This document shows positions 1 through 8,409 of a stretch of 64,000 bases of DNA, piece by piece; positions within the stretch are counted from its first letter, which is position 1, and each line of letters opens with the position of its first letter. Position numbers and translations under genes: made by a program. The notes beneath the pieces were generated by a model, which was not told the origin of the DNA, made no database searches, and saw only the letters and a program-made list of their open reading frames with translations. The DNA is taken from the IMG/VR virus record IMGVR_UViG_3300021442_000250, positions 1 through 64,000 of that record, one strand, 5' to 3'. Origin of the DNA: a virus.

Positions 1-1004
1 CTGAATTAAGATTAACACCTATCTTGCAACAACAAGGTAATCAAGTTTTAACAGCAATAACTCAAATGCGAAGTATGACAGAGTTTGGTAAAGGATTAAC
101 TGAAGCTCAAAAAACTCAACAACGATCAATGGAATCTTCCGATAAAGCAATGGCAGGATTAAGACAATCATTCCAAAGACTAGCAAATATATTAATCACT
201 ATGTTAGCACCAGCTATTGAATTTATATCTGGAGGATTTAATCTAATAGCAGGTATGTTAGAAAAAGTTACTAGAGGTGGAGATAATAGTTTACTAGGAT
301 TTGGATTAGCAATAGGTGGAGCAGTTTTAGCCATAAAAGCATTAGGAGTTGCCGCAACATTATTAAAAGGTACGTTCGGTATGCTAGGTCGTCTTGGTGG
401 AATTGGTAGAGCAGGTGGCGGTGCTGGTGCGATGGGAATGACTGGTGCAATGAGAGCCGCTGGAACACCTGGTGGAGCCGCTGGAGTAATAGGCGGTGGT
501 GCGGCAATTGGTGCTGGCGTAGGCTTAATGGGATTATTAGGTGGTGCTGGTATTGGTGCTGGTTTATTTTTAACTGGAAAAGGTTTAGGAGTTGTAGCTG
601 AAGGTTTAGAAAGAATTACAAGTATTAAAAAAGACGATTTAACTCAAATTGTAAAAGATATTGGTTCACTAACAACAACGTTTGTAGATTTAAATGCCAA
701 TTCTGGAGAATTTTCAAGCAATATGGCAACGTTTGCATCTACCATAAATGAAGCGGCAAAAGGACTTGACACAGCTCCAATTGTAGAGTATACTAAAAAC
801 TTAAAGGAATTAGGAGACAAAACTTTGGAAGTTAATTCAAAACTTGCATCTACAACAGCAGGCACCGGGAAGGTTACAGGAGATAAGCTAGATTCGTTAA
901 ATAGTACTATGCTTGAGATCTTAATGGTATTGACAGACAATACAAAGTATGCTAGAATTACTTCTAAGAAAGATTTTGAAGGCAATTTAATGAAAATAGT
1001 ATAA
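1..1004 (+). CDS. tail tape-measure-like protein, 3' part
   Basis: The reading frame is open to the left edge (codons begin at base 3), so the N-terminus lies outside the window. The visible 333 or so residues have a polar helical start, two hydrophobic stretches (around LITMLAPAIEFISGG and LAIGGAVLAIKALGVAATLL), a long Gly/Ala/Met-rich low-complexity region (about 130-195 after the first Met) and a Thr/Ser/Lys-rich helical tail. This helix plus hydrophobic plus Gly-rich make-up is typical of phage tail tape-measure proteins and some membrane-active virion proteins. It ends 4 bases before the portal gene. In T4 itself the tape measure (gp29) is not next to gp20, so the assignment rests on composition only; a pore-forming virion protein is the alternative. 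Confidence 0.45.
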   Translation, partial: ELRLTPILQQQGNQVLTAITQMRSMTEFGKGLTEAQKTQQRSMESSDKAMAGLRQSFQRLANILITMLAPAIEFISGGFNLIAGMLEKVTRGGDNSLLGFGLAIGGAVLAIKALGVAATLLKGTFGMLGRLGGIGRAGGGAGAMGMTGAMRAAGTPGGAAGVIGGGAAIGAGVGLMGLLGGAGIGAGLFLTGKGLGVVAEGLERITSIKKDDLTQIVKDIGSLTTTFVDLNANSGEFSSNMATFASTINEAAKGLDTAPIVEYTKNLKELGDKTLEVNSKLASTTAGTGKVTGDKLDSLNSTMLEILMVLTDNTKYARITSKKDFEGNLMKIV

Positions 1005-1008
1005 TCAT

Positions 1009-2742
1009 ATGAGTTGGAAAAAATATTTTACGCAAGTACCGGTTAGAAATTCACAAACAGGACAAATGAGTCCCGTTGGTAGTTCTTCAGGTATGCCTAC
1101 TGGTCCAGCAAAAACTAATTATTCATCTTTTTTACCTGATGTTTATAGTGGTGCACCTAATAGAATTGAAAGATACGGTCAATATAATGTAATGGATCTT
1201 GATTCTGAAGTTAATGCGGCTTTAGATATTTTAGCAGAATTTTGTTCACAATTAAACAAATCTAATGACGTTCCTTTTATATTTCACTTTAAACAAAAAG
1301 CAACTAGCACAGAAATTCAAATTATAAAACAATACTTACAACAATGGTGTAAATTAAACAACTTTAACAAAAGAATGTTTAAAATATTAAGAAATGTATT
1401 CAAATACGGTGATGCATTTTTTCTTAGAGACCCTGAAACTAAAAAATTGTTTCACGTTGACCCAGCAAAAGTTAGTAAAGTAATTGTAAATGAAAGTACA
1501 GGTAAAGAACCAGAACAATATATTGTTAGAGACATTAATTTTAATTTTAAACATTTAGTTGCTACTACACCTTTTCAAACTACAGGAAATATTACTGGGG
1601 GAGGTAGTGGATACTTAACAGGTGGCGTTAGAGGAATGGTAGGAGCAAACTTCCAAGACTCTCCAGGAACAAGATTTGCTCATGGACAAAGAGAAATTGC
1701 TGTAGGTGCCGAACATATGTTACACTTATCATTAAGTGAAGGTTTAGATAATAACTTTCCATTTGGAAATAGCTTACTTGAATCAATTTTTAAAGTTTAT
1801 AAACAAAAAGAATTACTAGAAGATGCAATTATAATTTATAGAGTACAGAGAGCACCGGAAAGACGGGTATTCTATATTGACGTAGGTAATATGCCAAGTC
1901 ACCTTGCAATGCAATTCGTTGAAAGAGTTAAGACTGAAATTCATCAACGAAGAATTCCATCAGCAACAGGTGGCGGGCAGAACGTCATTGATAGTGCATA
2001 CAATCCTTTATCGATAAATGAGGATTATTTCTTCCCACAAACAGCAGAAGGAAGAGGATCTAAAGTAGAAACACTACCAGGTGGAACTAATTTAGGTGAA
2101 ATAGACGATTTAAAATACTTTACAAACAAACTTGTAAGAGGTTTACGTATTCCTAGCTCATATTTGCCAACAGGTCCTGACGATAGTCAAGCACAACACA
2201 ACGATGGCAGAGTAGGAACAGCATATATTCAAGAATTAAGATTTAACAAGTACTGTGAAAGACTACAAAACTTACTTGCTGAAGATTTTAATCAAGAATT
2301 TAAAAAATATCTATTAGAAAAAGGTGTTAACATAGATATTGCTATGTTTGATATTAAATTTCAAAATCCTATAAATTTTGCAAGTTATAGACAAGCAGAA
2401 GTAGATAATAGTAGAATAGCAACGTATTCTCAGTTAGCAAGTATTCCTTTTATATCTAAAAGATATGCTTTAGCAAGATTTTTAGGTTTAACGCCAGAAG
2501 AAATGGCTGAAAATGAAAGATTATGGCGTGAAGAAAATGAATTAGAAGCACAAATTAAACCAACATCTGCGGCAGGTGAATTAAGAACACAAGGAATTAG
2601 TACAGCAGGTATAGAACAGGATTTAGCAGGAGCAGAAGCAGAGGCTGAAGAACCAGCACCTGAAGGAGGCGCTTCTCCAACACCTCAACAAGGTGGAGCA
2701 CCAGTAACACCACCTGGCGGAACTCCGACGCCTGGCGCATAA
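1009..2742 (+). CDS. 20: portal vertex protein gp20
   Basis: 577 residues, slightly longer than T4 gp20 (about 524). The portal forms the dodecameric ring at the unique head vertex, starts prohead assembly and passes DNA. The N-terminal part (IERYGQYNVMDLDSEVNAAL, about residues 53-72) and the central region around LVRGLRIPSSYLPTGPDDSQ, with the following SxYxxER-like helix (EDFNQEF), match the conserved core of T4-type portals. The C-terminus is a Pro/Gly/Ala-rich tail of about 50 residues that is probably disordered. It is the first gene of the head module: small protein, MptE-like protein, core, protease, scaffold and capsid follow in order. Start ATG at 1009; there is no strong ribosome site, and it lies close behind the preceding stop, which suggests coupling. 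Confidence 0.93.
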   Translation: MSWKKYFTQVPVRNSQTGQMSPVGSSSGMPTGPAKTNYSSFLPDVYSGAPNRIERYGQYNVMDLDSEVNAALDILAEFCSQLNKSNDVPFIFHFKQKATSTEIQIIKQYLQQWCKLNNFNKRMFKILRNVFKYGDAFFLRDPETKKLFHVDPAKVSKVIVNESTGKEPEQYIVRDINFNFKHLVATTPFQTTGNITGGGSGYLTGGVRGMVGANFQDSPGTRFAHGQREIAVGAEHMLHLSLSEGLDNNFPFGNSLLESIFKVYKQKELLEDAIIIYRVQRAPERRVFYIDVGNMPSHLAMQFVERVKTEIHQRRIPSATGGGQNVIDSAYNPLSINEDYFFPQTAEGRGSKVETLPGGTNLGEIDDLKYFTNKLVRGLRIPSSYLPTGPDDSQAQHNDGRVGTAYIQELRFNKYCERLQNLLAEDFNQEFKKYLLEKGVNIDIAMFDIKFQNPINFASYRQAEVDNSRIATYSQLASIPFISKRYALARFLGLTPEEMAENERLWREENELEAQIKPTSAAGELRTQGISTAGIEQDLAGAEAEAEEPAPEGGASPTPQQGGAPVTPPGGTPTPGA

Positions 2743-2745
2743 ATA
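2738..2745 (+). promoter_or_regulatory. late promoter-like octamer CATAAATA
   Basis: Matches the T4 late promoter consensus TATAAATA except for the first base. It overlaps the portal stop codon and lies 8 bases before the next start codon. The same octamer class recurs before many genes in this window, which is the main support. Confidence 0.5.
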
Positions 2746-2753
2746 TTGATACA

Positions 2754-2993
2754 ATGATATTACGAGAGTTATTTTATTTTGATAAAGACACTATGCAACC
2801 TGTAGACAACAAAAGCTACGAGGTAGGAAGTGATGAGTCTGTAATGGGCATTGAAGACACTAGAAAAACTAGACTTTCTTTACGTCAAATTAACAGAGCA
2901 AGAAAAGCCGGAGAGTTTCATAAAGAAGAACAAATGAAAGAGTTAGAACTTGTAAGAAATATGTACGGCGCCGCTAATCAACCAGAGATGTAA
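2754..2993 (+). CDS. small conserved head-module protein (possible gp67-like)
   Basis: 79 residues, highly charged. It begins MILRELFYFDKDTMQPVDNK and has a central DTRKTRLSLRQINRARKAGE segment followed by an acidic/basic helix ending in LELVRNMYG. Small proteins with this pattern sit directly after the portal gene in marine T4-like phages. The position between portal and prohead core genes matches T4 gp67, a small prohead core protein of about 80 residues, but sequence identity with T4 gp67 is not evident to me, so the function is inferred from position. No membrane segment or signal is visible. Confidence 0.6.
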   Translation: MILRELFYFDKDTMQPVDNKSYEVGSDESVMGIEDTRKTRLSLRQINRARKAGEFHKEEQMKELELVRNMYGAANQPEM

Positions 2994-2996
2994 TCT

Positions 2997-3593
2997 ATGT
3001 CCGTTGCTTTTGTATTGGGCAATGGTATCAGTAGAAAAGTAATTCCACTAGAACCATTAAAAAATAAAGGTAAAATATACGGCTGTAATGCCATATATAG
3101 AGATTATCCTGGCTTATGTGACCATATTGTTGCAGTAGACTCTAAAATGGTCTTTGAACTAGTTGAAAATAACATTCCTAATAAAACTCCAGTATGGACA
3201 AACCCCAATAGATCATATAAAAAGTTTCAACACTTAAATTTCTTTGAACCTAGTTTAGGTTGGAGCTCTGGTCCTACTGCTTTACACTTGGCTAGTCTAC
3301 ATAGACACAACCTTATCTACATTTTAGGCTTTGACTTCATGGGTACACCTGAAGGTAAACATAATAATTTGTATTCAGATTCTAAAAATTATAAAAAAAG
3401 TTCTGATGTAGCAACCTACCATGGTAATTGGAATCGACAAACTTGTATCATCTTACAAAAAAATGCCGCGAAAACTTATATTCGTGTGGTTGCCGATCGG
3501 TCAGATCCTACATTTAAGGCTGTAGATCTTAAGAAATTTACAAATTATCATGAATTAAAAGTTTCTGAATTCAAACAAAGATACAATCTATAA
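2997..3593 (+). CDS. MptE/DUF115-like Rossmann-fold protein
   Basis: 198 residues. The N-terminus has a Rossmann-like strand-turn-helix, FVLGNGISRKVIPLEPLK, followed by IYGCNAIYRDYP and HIVAVDSKMV. A second block reads SSGPTALHLAS then IYILGFDFMG. This pattern (LGNGxS, gCNaiyrD, vavD, SGp.al.lA, v.llGfDf) is typical of DUF115/MptE-like proteins and related sugar-transferase-like folds such as GT42 sialyltransferases. Members lie between portal and prohead genes in some marine T4-like phages, although T4 has no counterpart. Possible roles are glycan or pterin-related transferase; nothing in the sequence decides. It starts 3 bases after the previous stop, so it is probably translated from the same message. 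Confidence 0.55.
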   Translation: MSVAFVLGNGISRKVIPLEPLKNKGKIYGCNAIYRDYPGLCDHIVAVDSKMVFELVENNIPNKTPVWTNPNRSYKKFQHLNFFEPSLGWSSGPTALHLASLHRHNLIYILGFDFMGTPEGKHNNLYSDSKNYKKSSDVATYHGNWNRQTCIILQKNAAKTYIRVVADRSDPTFKAVDLKKFTNYHELKVSEFKQRYNL

Positions 3594-3698
3594 TTTTTGT
3601 TCAAAAAAGGGCCTGTTGGGCCTGTTTCGACTAAAAAATAACGATTTTGTGTAAATAAATGGACGGACAGTCTAGAATACACTTAACAGGAGAAAAAA
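3594..3698 (+). other. intergenic leader before prohead core gene
   Basis: 105 bases. It holds a short GGCC-loop-GGCC hairpin near 3609-3622; the T-run belonging to it is on the minus strand, so it may be a weak minus-strand or bidirectional terminator. A late-promoter variant TGTAAATA is at 3650-3657. A good ribosome site AGGAGA is at 3688-3693, six bases before the ATG at 3699. Confidence 0.35.
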
Positions 3699-4784
3699 AT
3701 GTCAGATAAAAAAGAAAATACATCTGTAAAAGCTGAAGCTGTGGAAGGCCCTAGTAAATTTGAGCAAATGCTTGAAAAACTAGTTGCTGATGACAGAACA
3801 GGCGCGGATGATCTATTCCACGAAATAGTGGTAGAAAAATCAAGAAGCATTTACGAAGACCTTTTGGAAGATGATCTTAAAGAAATTGAGACACCAGAGG
3901 CTAGTAAGGACGAAAAAACAGCTGAAGCTGTAACATCTGAAGATAAAAAAGAAGATGACAAAGCAGAAGCTGATGAAGATACAAAAGAAGCTACAAAAGA
4001 AGACGACAAGGAAGAAAAAGTTGAAGAAGTTGCTAAAGAAGATGATAAAAAAGACGAAGTAACTAAAGAAACACTTGTTGACATACAGCCAGTTGAACAA
4101 CCGGCTCCAGAAGTAGCAACAACACCAACTTCAGAAATAGGTATTGGCGGTGACGCAACAGACGACATGGTCGGTGATATTGAAGTAGACGGTGACAAAG
4201 ATAATGGCGACGAAGCGCCTTCAGGTGAAGAAGACCTAGAAGATCGTGTAGTTGACTTAGAAGATGCAATCGATGAGCTAAAAGCTGAATTTGACGCAAT
4301 GATGTCAGATGGTGGCGATGATGCAGAAGCTCCAGCAGACGACGAAGCTGGTGATGACGCAGAAGGCGACGACGATGCAGAGGGAGAAGCAGAAGCTACT
4401 TCCGAACTTGCAGGCAAAGAGCAAGAAATAGGACTACCTAAAGTAGAAAGTAAAACAGTTGAAGCAAAAGCTACAGCAACTCAATCACCTAGAGAGCAAA
4501 TGAGAGAATATGTTAATAAAGTAACAGCATCTAATACAGATGGTACTGATAATAGCAAATCTCCAGTTAATGCAGACGGTGGTAAAGGTTCAACAGCAAC
4601 AGCATCAGCGCCAAGTACTTCTACTAAAGAAGACTCAGGTAGTAAGGCACCTAAAGCAGGTGACTTATCTGGTGGAAATATAAACACACCAGGTTCTAGT
4701 GCAGGCTCTAAATTAAAACCAGCAAAGGCCAACAAAGCTGACGGAACTGATGGTTCTGCTAAGAAATCAGCTATTGGCAGTTAA
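3699..4784 (+). CDS. acidic prohead core protein (gp67/gp68-like)
   Basis: 361 residues. A short ordered N-terminal part (about residues 20-65, including FEQMLEKLVADD and DDLFHEIVVEKSRSIYEDLL) is followed by a long, extremely Asp/Glu-rich tract and a Ser/Thr/Gly/Lys-rich C-terminus. T4-type prohead core proteins lie between gp20 and gp21 and are charged internal scaffold components later cut by gp21; the LFHEIVVEKSRxIYExL segment is the part conserved in marine T4-like phages. The acidic repeats make it far longer than T4 gp67 (80) or gp68 (141). Strong ribosome site. Which of gp67 or gp68 it represents cannot be decided here. Confidence 0.7.
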   Translation: MSDKKENTSVKAEAVEGPSKFEQMLEKLVADDRTGADDLFHEIVVEKSRSIYEDLLEDDLKEIETPEASKDEKTAEAVTSEDKKEDDKAEADEDTKEATKEDDKEEKVEEVAKEDDKKDEVTKETLVDIQPVEQPAPEVATTPTSEIGIGGDATDDMVGDIEVDGDKDNGDEAPSGEEDLEDRVVDLEDAIDELKAEFDAMMSDGGDDAEAPADDEAGDDAEGDDDAEGEAEATSELAGKEQEIGLPKVESKTVEAKATATQSPREQMREYVNKVTASNTDGTDNSKSPVNADGGKGSTATASAPSTSTKEDSGSKAPKAGDLSGGNINTPGSSAGSKLKPAKANKADGTDGSAKKSAIGS

Positions 4785-4814
4785 TAATAATAAGACAAGT
4801 AGGACATAGTATAG

Positions 4815-5447
4815 ATGATATCTTTACGTGAGACACTGACCTTCGACCAAGCTAAGATTGTCGTTGAGTCCAAAGATGAAAAGAGCGGGAAGTCCTTATA
4901 CATGAAGGGCATTTGTATCCAAGGTGGCGTTAAAAACGCTAACCAACGGGTATATCCTGTTAGTGAAATCCAACGGGCTGTCAGTACACTCAACGATCAA
5001 ATAGAAGGTGGTTATTCAGTTCTAGGTGAAGTTGATCATCCTGAAGGTCTTACAATAAATTTGGACCGTGTGTCCCATATGTTATCAAGTATGTGGATGG
5101 ACGGACCTAACGGATACGGAAAACTAAAAGTATTACCTACGCCGATGGGGAAACTAGTTGAAACAATGCTTAACAGCGGAGTTAAATTAGGAGTCTCATC
5201 GCGTGGTAGTGGTAATGTTCAAGAAGACGGCATGGGACCTTATGGTTCAGGTGAAGTTAAAGATTTTGAAATCATTACAGTTGATATCGTAGCTCAACCA
5301 AGTGCTCCGGGAGCCTATCCAACTCCCATTTATGAGCAATTATTGAATACTAGAGGTGGATATAAGGCTTTAAACATGGCAAAAGACAACGAGGCACAAA
5401 ATTATTTAAAGGATTCGTTAATTAACATAATTAACAAACTCCAATAA
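4815..5447 (+). CDS. 21: prohead maturation protease gp21
   Basis: 210 residues, close to T4 gp21 (212). This is the T4-type prohead protease (peptidase S80, herpesvirus assemblin-like fold), which digests the core and trims capsid proteins before DNA packaging. The catalytic His is H75 in GEVDHPE and the Ser is S128 or S129 in LGVSSRGSG; the following FEIITVDIVAQPSAPGAY block is also conserved. AGGA at 4801-4804 precedes the ATG. It sits between its substrates: core protein upstream, scaffold gp22 and capsid gp23 downstream. Confidence 0.93.
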   Translation: MISLRETLTFDQAKIVVESKDEKSGKSLYMKGICIQGGVKNANQRVYPVSEIQRAVSTLNDQIEGGYSVLGEVDHPEGLTINLDRVSHMLSSMWMDGPNGYGKLKVLPTPMGKLVETMLNSGVKLGVSSRGSGNVQEDGMGPYGSGEVKDFEIITVDIVAQPSAPGAYPTPIYEQLLNTRGGYKALNMAKDNEAQNYLKDSLINIINKLQ

Positions 5448-5462
5448 CATAAGGAGAAAATA

Positions 5463-6554
5463 ATGTTAGATGCACTAAAATCACTTTTTGAGAACGAAGC
5501 AATATCAAAAGAGATTAGAGCGGAAATAGAGTCAGCATGGGACAAGAAAGTTAGCGAAAGCCGACTGGAAGTTACTGCGGAACTTAGAGAAGAGTTTGCA
5601 AAGAAGTATGAGCACGATAAAGCAACATTAACTGATGCTGTAAATGCCATGGTTCAAGAAAAACTTGAAAAAGAAATCTCAGAGTTCGCCGATGACCGTA
5701 AACAACTGGCAGAGCAAAAAGCCAAGTATGCGGTTCATATGAAAGAACATTCAGATAATTTGAAAAAGTTTGTTTTCGAACAACTTAAATCTGAAATTGC
5801 TGAACTACACGAAGACCAAAAAGTTATGGCAGGTAATTTTGCTAAACTTGAGGATTTTGTGGTTGACGCTTTATCTAAAGAAATTGCGGAGTTCCACGAA
5901 GACAAGAAAGACGTTGCTGAAACAAAAGTACGTCTAATTCGTGAAGCAAAGGCACATTTTGAAAAAGTAAGACAAAACTTTATTAAGAAAGGCGCTGAAA
6001 AAGTATCGGAAGTAGTTGGTAAACACTTGAAAAAAGAAATTTCCCAACTAAAAGACGATATTGATGCATCACGTAAGAACGACTTTGGTCGTAGATTGTT
6101 TGAGGTTTATGCAGGAGAATATACTAATTCATTCTTGAATAGCAAATCTGAAACATCTAAACTTTTAAAAGTTGTAGATATAACAAAACAACAATTAGAA
6201 GACGCGAAGAAAACAGCCGGAGATAAAGAAAAGATTATCGAATCTAAACAATCAGAAATCGATGGTCTTAAAAATAAGGCTGAAAGAGAATCTGTAGTTA
6301 ATGAGTTAATTACACCATTAAACACAGAACAAAAAGAAATAATGACGAATTTACTGGAGAGCGTAGACACTGGAAAATTGCGTAAGCAATTTGACAAATA
6401 TATGCCCGCTGTAATAAACGGTAGGACGCCAGCGAAAAAGGCAAGCTCAAGTATAGGCACAGAAATAACAGGCGATAAAATTGAAAATAACATTGGTAAT
6501 GTGAGTCAATTCAATAGAAATATTGTAGATATAAAAAGACTCGCAGGAATCTAA
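5463..6554 (+). CDS. 22: prohead core scaffold gp22
   Basis: 363 residues, rich in Lys and Glu with long heptad-like stretches (about residues 15-200 and 235-275), predicted to be almost wholly coiled coil. T4 gp22 is the main scaffold of the prohead and is degraded by gp21. Order 21-22-23, length and the block FGRRLFEVYAGEYTNSFLN (about 208-226) identify it. Ribosome site AAGGAG at 5451-5456, seven bases upstream of the ATG. No enzymatic motif. Confidence 0.88.
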   Translation: MLDALKSLFENEAISKEIRAEIESAWDKKVSESRLEVTAELREEFAKKYEHDKATLTDAVNAMVQEKLEKEISEFADDRKQLAEQKAKYAVHMKEHSDNLKKFVFEQLKSEIAELHEDQKVMAGNFAKLEDFVVDALSKEIAEFHEDKKDVAETKVRLIREAKAHFEKVRQNFIKKGAEKVSEVVGKHLKKEISQLKDDIDASRKNDFGRRLFEVYAGEYTNSFLNSKSETSKLLKVVDITKQQLEDAKKTAGDKEKIIESKQSEIDGLKNKAERESVVNELITPLNTEQKEIMTNLLESVDTGKLRKQFDKYMPAVINGRTPAKKASSSIGTEITGDKIENNIGNVSQFNRNIVDIKRLAGI

Positions 6555-6571
6555 AAAGGAGAAAAAACACA

Positions 6572-7744
6572 ATGTCAGAACTAACAGAAACACGCTGGCA
6601 GGATACAAAGAGTGCGTTACTTGAAGGCCTAGCAGGCAATAAAAAGTCTGTAATGGAAGCAACCTTAGAAAATACTAGAAAGTATTTGGCAGAGGCGGCA
6701 ACAGCTGGAGCAACTTCGGCTGGTAACGTAGCTACTTTAAACAGAGTGATCCTACCGGTAATTAGACGGGTTATGCCGACTGTAATAGCTAACGAATTGG
6801 TTGGAGTTCAACCGATGACTGGCCCAGTTGGTCAAATCCACACACTAAGAGTTAGATATGCTGATGCCAACGACGCAACAGGTGGCGACAATGACGTTAC
6901 TGCAGGCGAAGAGGCATTATCACCATTCAAAATAGGTCAAGCCTATTCTGGAGACAAAACTGCTGGAAAAGGTGGCGGAACAGCCGGCTTAGAAGGTACA
7001 GGTGGTAACAGACTATCAATTCAAATCTTGAAACAGGTTGTAGAAGCCAAAACTAGAAAATTATCAGCTAGATGGACTTTTGAATCTGCTCAAGATGCTC
7101 AAGCACAGCAAGGTGTAGACGTAGAAGCAGAAATTATGGCGGCATTAGCCCAAGAAATTACTGCTGAAATTGATCAAGAAGTAATTAATTCTTTAAGATC
7201 TCTAGCACCTACAGAAGAAGCATATGACCAAGCGGCGGTATCAGGAACTGCTACATTCGTTGGTGATGAACACGCGGCTTTGGCTGTAATGATTAACAGA
7301 GTAGCAAACAAGATAGCTCAACGTACAAGACGTGGTGCTGGTAACTGGACTGTAGTAAGCCCTCACGCTTTAACAGTTCTTCAATCAGCAACAACTTCAG
7401 CGTTCGCAAGAACAACTGAAGGAACTTTCGAAGCACCTACTAACCAAAAAATGGTTGGTACTTTAAATGGTTCAATGAAAGTGTACGCTGACACATACGC
7501 GGCTGACGGAACGGCTGTATTAGTAGGATATAAAGGCTCGTCTGAAGCAGACGCGGCGGCATTCTACTGCCCATACATACCGTTAATGTCAAGTGGTGTT
7601 GTTCTTGATCCAGGTACTTTCGAACCAGTTGTATCTTTTATGACTAGATACGGCTACGTAGAATTGTCAAACACTGCATCATCTTTAGGTAATGCGGCTG
7701 ACTACTTGGGAGAGATCTCTGTTGCGAACGTAACTTTTGCGTAA
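6572..7744 (+). CDS. 23: major capsid protein gp23
   Basis: 390 residues. T4 gp23 builds the hexameric head shell after gp21 removes an N-terminal propeptide. Conserved blocks: VIRRVMPTVIANELVGVQPM (about 65-84), GPVGQIHTLRVRYA, and a C-terminal YIPLMSSGVVLDPGTFEPV. A likely gp21 cleavage site is after E41 (KYLAE|AAT), matching the hydrophobic-x-Glu rule and the T4 IAE|A site. It is clearly shorter than T4 gp23 (521), implying loss of inserted surface regions. AAAGGAG lies upstream of ATG 6572 and a strong terminator follows, so it ends the head operon. Confidence 0.95.
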   Translation: MSELTETRWQDTKSALLEGLAGNKKSVMEATLENTRKYLAEAATAGATSAGNVATLNRVILPVIRRVMPTVIANELVGVQPMTGPVGQIHTLRVRYADANDATGGDNDVTAGEEALSPFKIGQAYSGDKTAGKGGGTAGLEGTGGNRLSIQILKQVVEAKTRKLSARWTFESAQDAQAQQGVDVEAEIMAALAQEITAEIDQEVINSLRSLAPTEEAYDQAAVSGTATFVGDEHAALAVMINRVANKIAQRTRRGAGNWTVVSPHALTVLQSATTSAFARTTEGTFEAPTNQKMVGTLNGSMKVYADTYAADGTAVLVGYKGSSEADAAAFYCPYIPLMSSGVVLDPGTFEPVVSFMTRYGYVELSNTASSLGNAADYLGEISVANVTFA

Positions 7745-7768
7745 TCAACGAGTAGAACAGAATACGAG

Positions 7769-7796
7769 AAAAGGCGGCTTTCGGGTCGCCTTTTTT
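7769..7796 (+). terminator. rho-independent terminator after gp23
   Basis: Stem AAAAGGCG (7769-7776) pairs with CGCCTTTT (7787-7794), extended inward by G-T and C-G pairs around a TTTCGG loop, and runs into six T. It closes the portal-to-capsid unit. From here to 7968 there is no gene; the stretch holds only a late-promoter variant CCTAAATA at 7905-7912. Confidence 0.9.
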
Positions 7797-7968
7797 CACG
7801 ATTAAACTACCTTACAACCTTTAATATCTATACACTTAATAAAACAAACCATTATTTTTGATGTCTGTCAAAAATGTATAGTTTTATCTTTCAGAATACC
7901 TTTACCTAAATAATGACACGTTCCCAAGTTTAGAGGAATGTAATTTAAATTTGTAAAGGAGGTCCACA

Positions 7969-8202
7969 ATGGATATTTTACAAAAAGTTAAAGGATGGGC
8001 AAAAGGAATTGCTGATGTTGGTGTATCTTTCATCGCATTAGGAATTGTTTTAGAAATTCTTTTCAACGGTCAAGGTATTCCGTTCTGGCCAAATGTTTCT
8101 GTGATAGGAAATGTACAGGGCGTACTCTCTGGATTTAGTGATCAAGGATTACTAGGTTTAGTAGCGGTTTGGATACTATATCATATCTTCAATAGAAAAT
8201 AA
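7969..8202 (+). CDS. small two-helix membrane protein
   Basis: 77 residues with two predicted membrane helices, about 17-32 (VGVSFIALGIVLEILF) and 59-74 (GLLGLVAVWILYHIF), joined by a Gly/Pro-rich loop; the termini are basic (KVKGWAKG and FNRK). An excellent ribosome site AAAGGAGG (7955-7962) suggests high expression, and it stands alone after the gp23 terminator. I do not recognise a defined family. Size and topology are compatible with a class II holin-like protein or an envelope-modifying protein, but no lysis gene is adjacent. Confidence 0.6.
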   Translation: MDILQKVKGWAKGIADVGVSFIALGIVLEILFNGQGIPFWPNVSVIGNVQGVLSGFSDQGLLGLVAVWILYHIFNRK

Positions 8203-8228
8203 TATAGATTTAGATAACTTAACCTAAT

Positions 8229-8257
8229 CTTGGGTGGTACTAATGGTGCCACCTAAG
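8229..8257 (+). promoter_or_regulatory. strong intergenic stem-loop
   Basis: CTTGGGTGGTAC (8229-8240) pairs with the reverse of GTGCCACCTAAG (8246-8257), 12 pairs including two G-T, loop TAATG. No T-run follows, so it is not a standard terminator. It may be an mRNA 3' end stabiliser for the membrane-protein gene. A partly similar hairpin lies at 39016-39039. Confidence 0.55.
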
Positions 8258-8265
8258 CAATAACT

Positions 8266-8367
8266 ATGATTACTTTATTCATTTTATCAAAACTTGGAAT
8301 TCAAATATCATTAATCGTAATACTCACCAACATATTCTCTAGCATATTAGGGTTTACTTTTTGGTAA
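8266..8367 (+). CDS. possible 33-residue membrane peptide
   Basis: An ATG-to-TAA frame encodes a very hydrophobic peptide: MITLFILSKLGIQ, then ISLIVILTNIFSSILG, ending in FTFW. One membrane helix would span most of it. There is no clear ribosome site, and the stop codon falls inside a GGTTTAC/GTAAACC hairpin (8351-8370). AT-rich sequence can give such frames by chance, so this is only a candidate; the 207-base gap (8203-8409) otherwise holds hairpins and a promoter. Confidence 0.25.
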   Translation: MITLFILSKLGIQISLIVILTNIFSSILGFTFW

Positions 8368-8375
8368 ACCAAAAC

Positions 8376-8403
8376 TTGACTTTCTACCAAAATACGTTAT
8401 AAT
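8376..8403 (+). promoter_or_regulatory. sigma70-type promoter for lipoprotein-hemB unit
   Basis: TTGACT at 8376-8381 and consensus TATAAT at 8398-8403 with a 16-base spacer. The expected start, seven bases past the -10 box, is base 8410, the A of the lipoprotein ATG, so the message would be leaderless. It differs from the NATAAATA late elements elsewhere, implying host-polymerase, probably early, expression of this island. Confidence 0.75.
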
Positions 8404-8409
8404 GTAAGT

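Noticed and set aside
3840-4417. Long open frames on the minus strand opposite the acidic core protein
   Set aside because: They are mirror images of the GAA/GAT-rich coding repeats, with Ser- or Phe-rich low-complexity products; the + strand gene has a ribosome site and conserved position.
7860-7895. sigma70 promoter before the 7969 membrane-protein gene
   Set aside because: TTGATG and TATAGT are present, but the spacing is about 13 bases, too short to be convincing.
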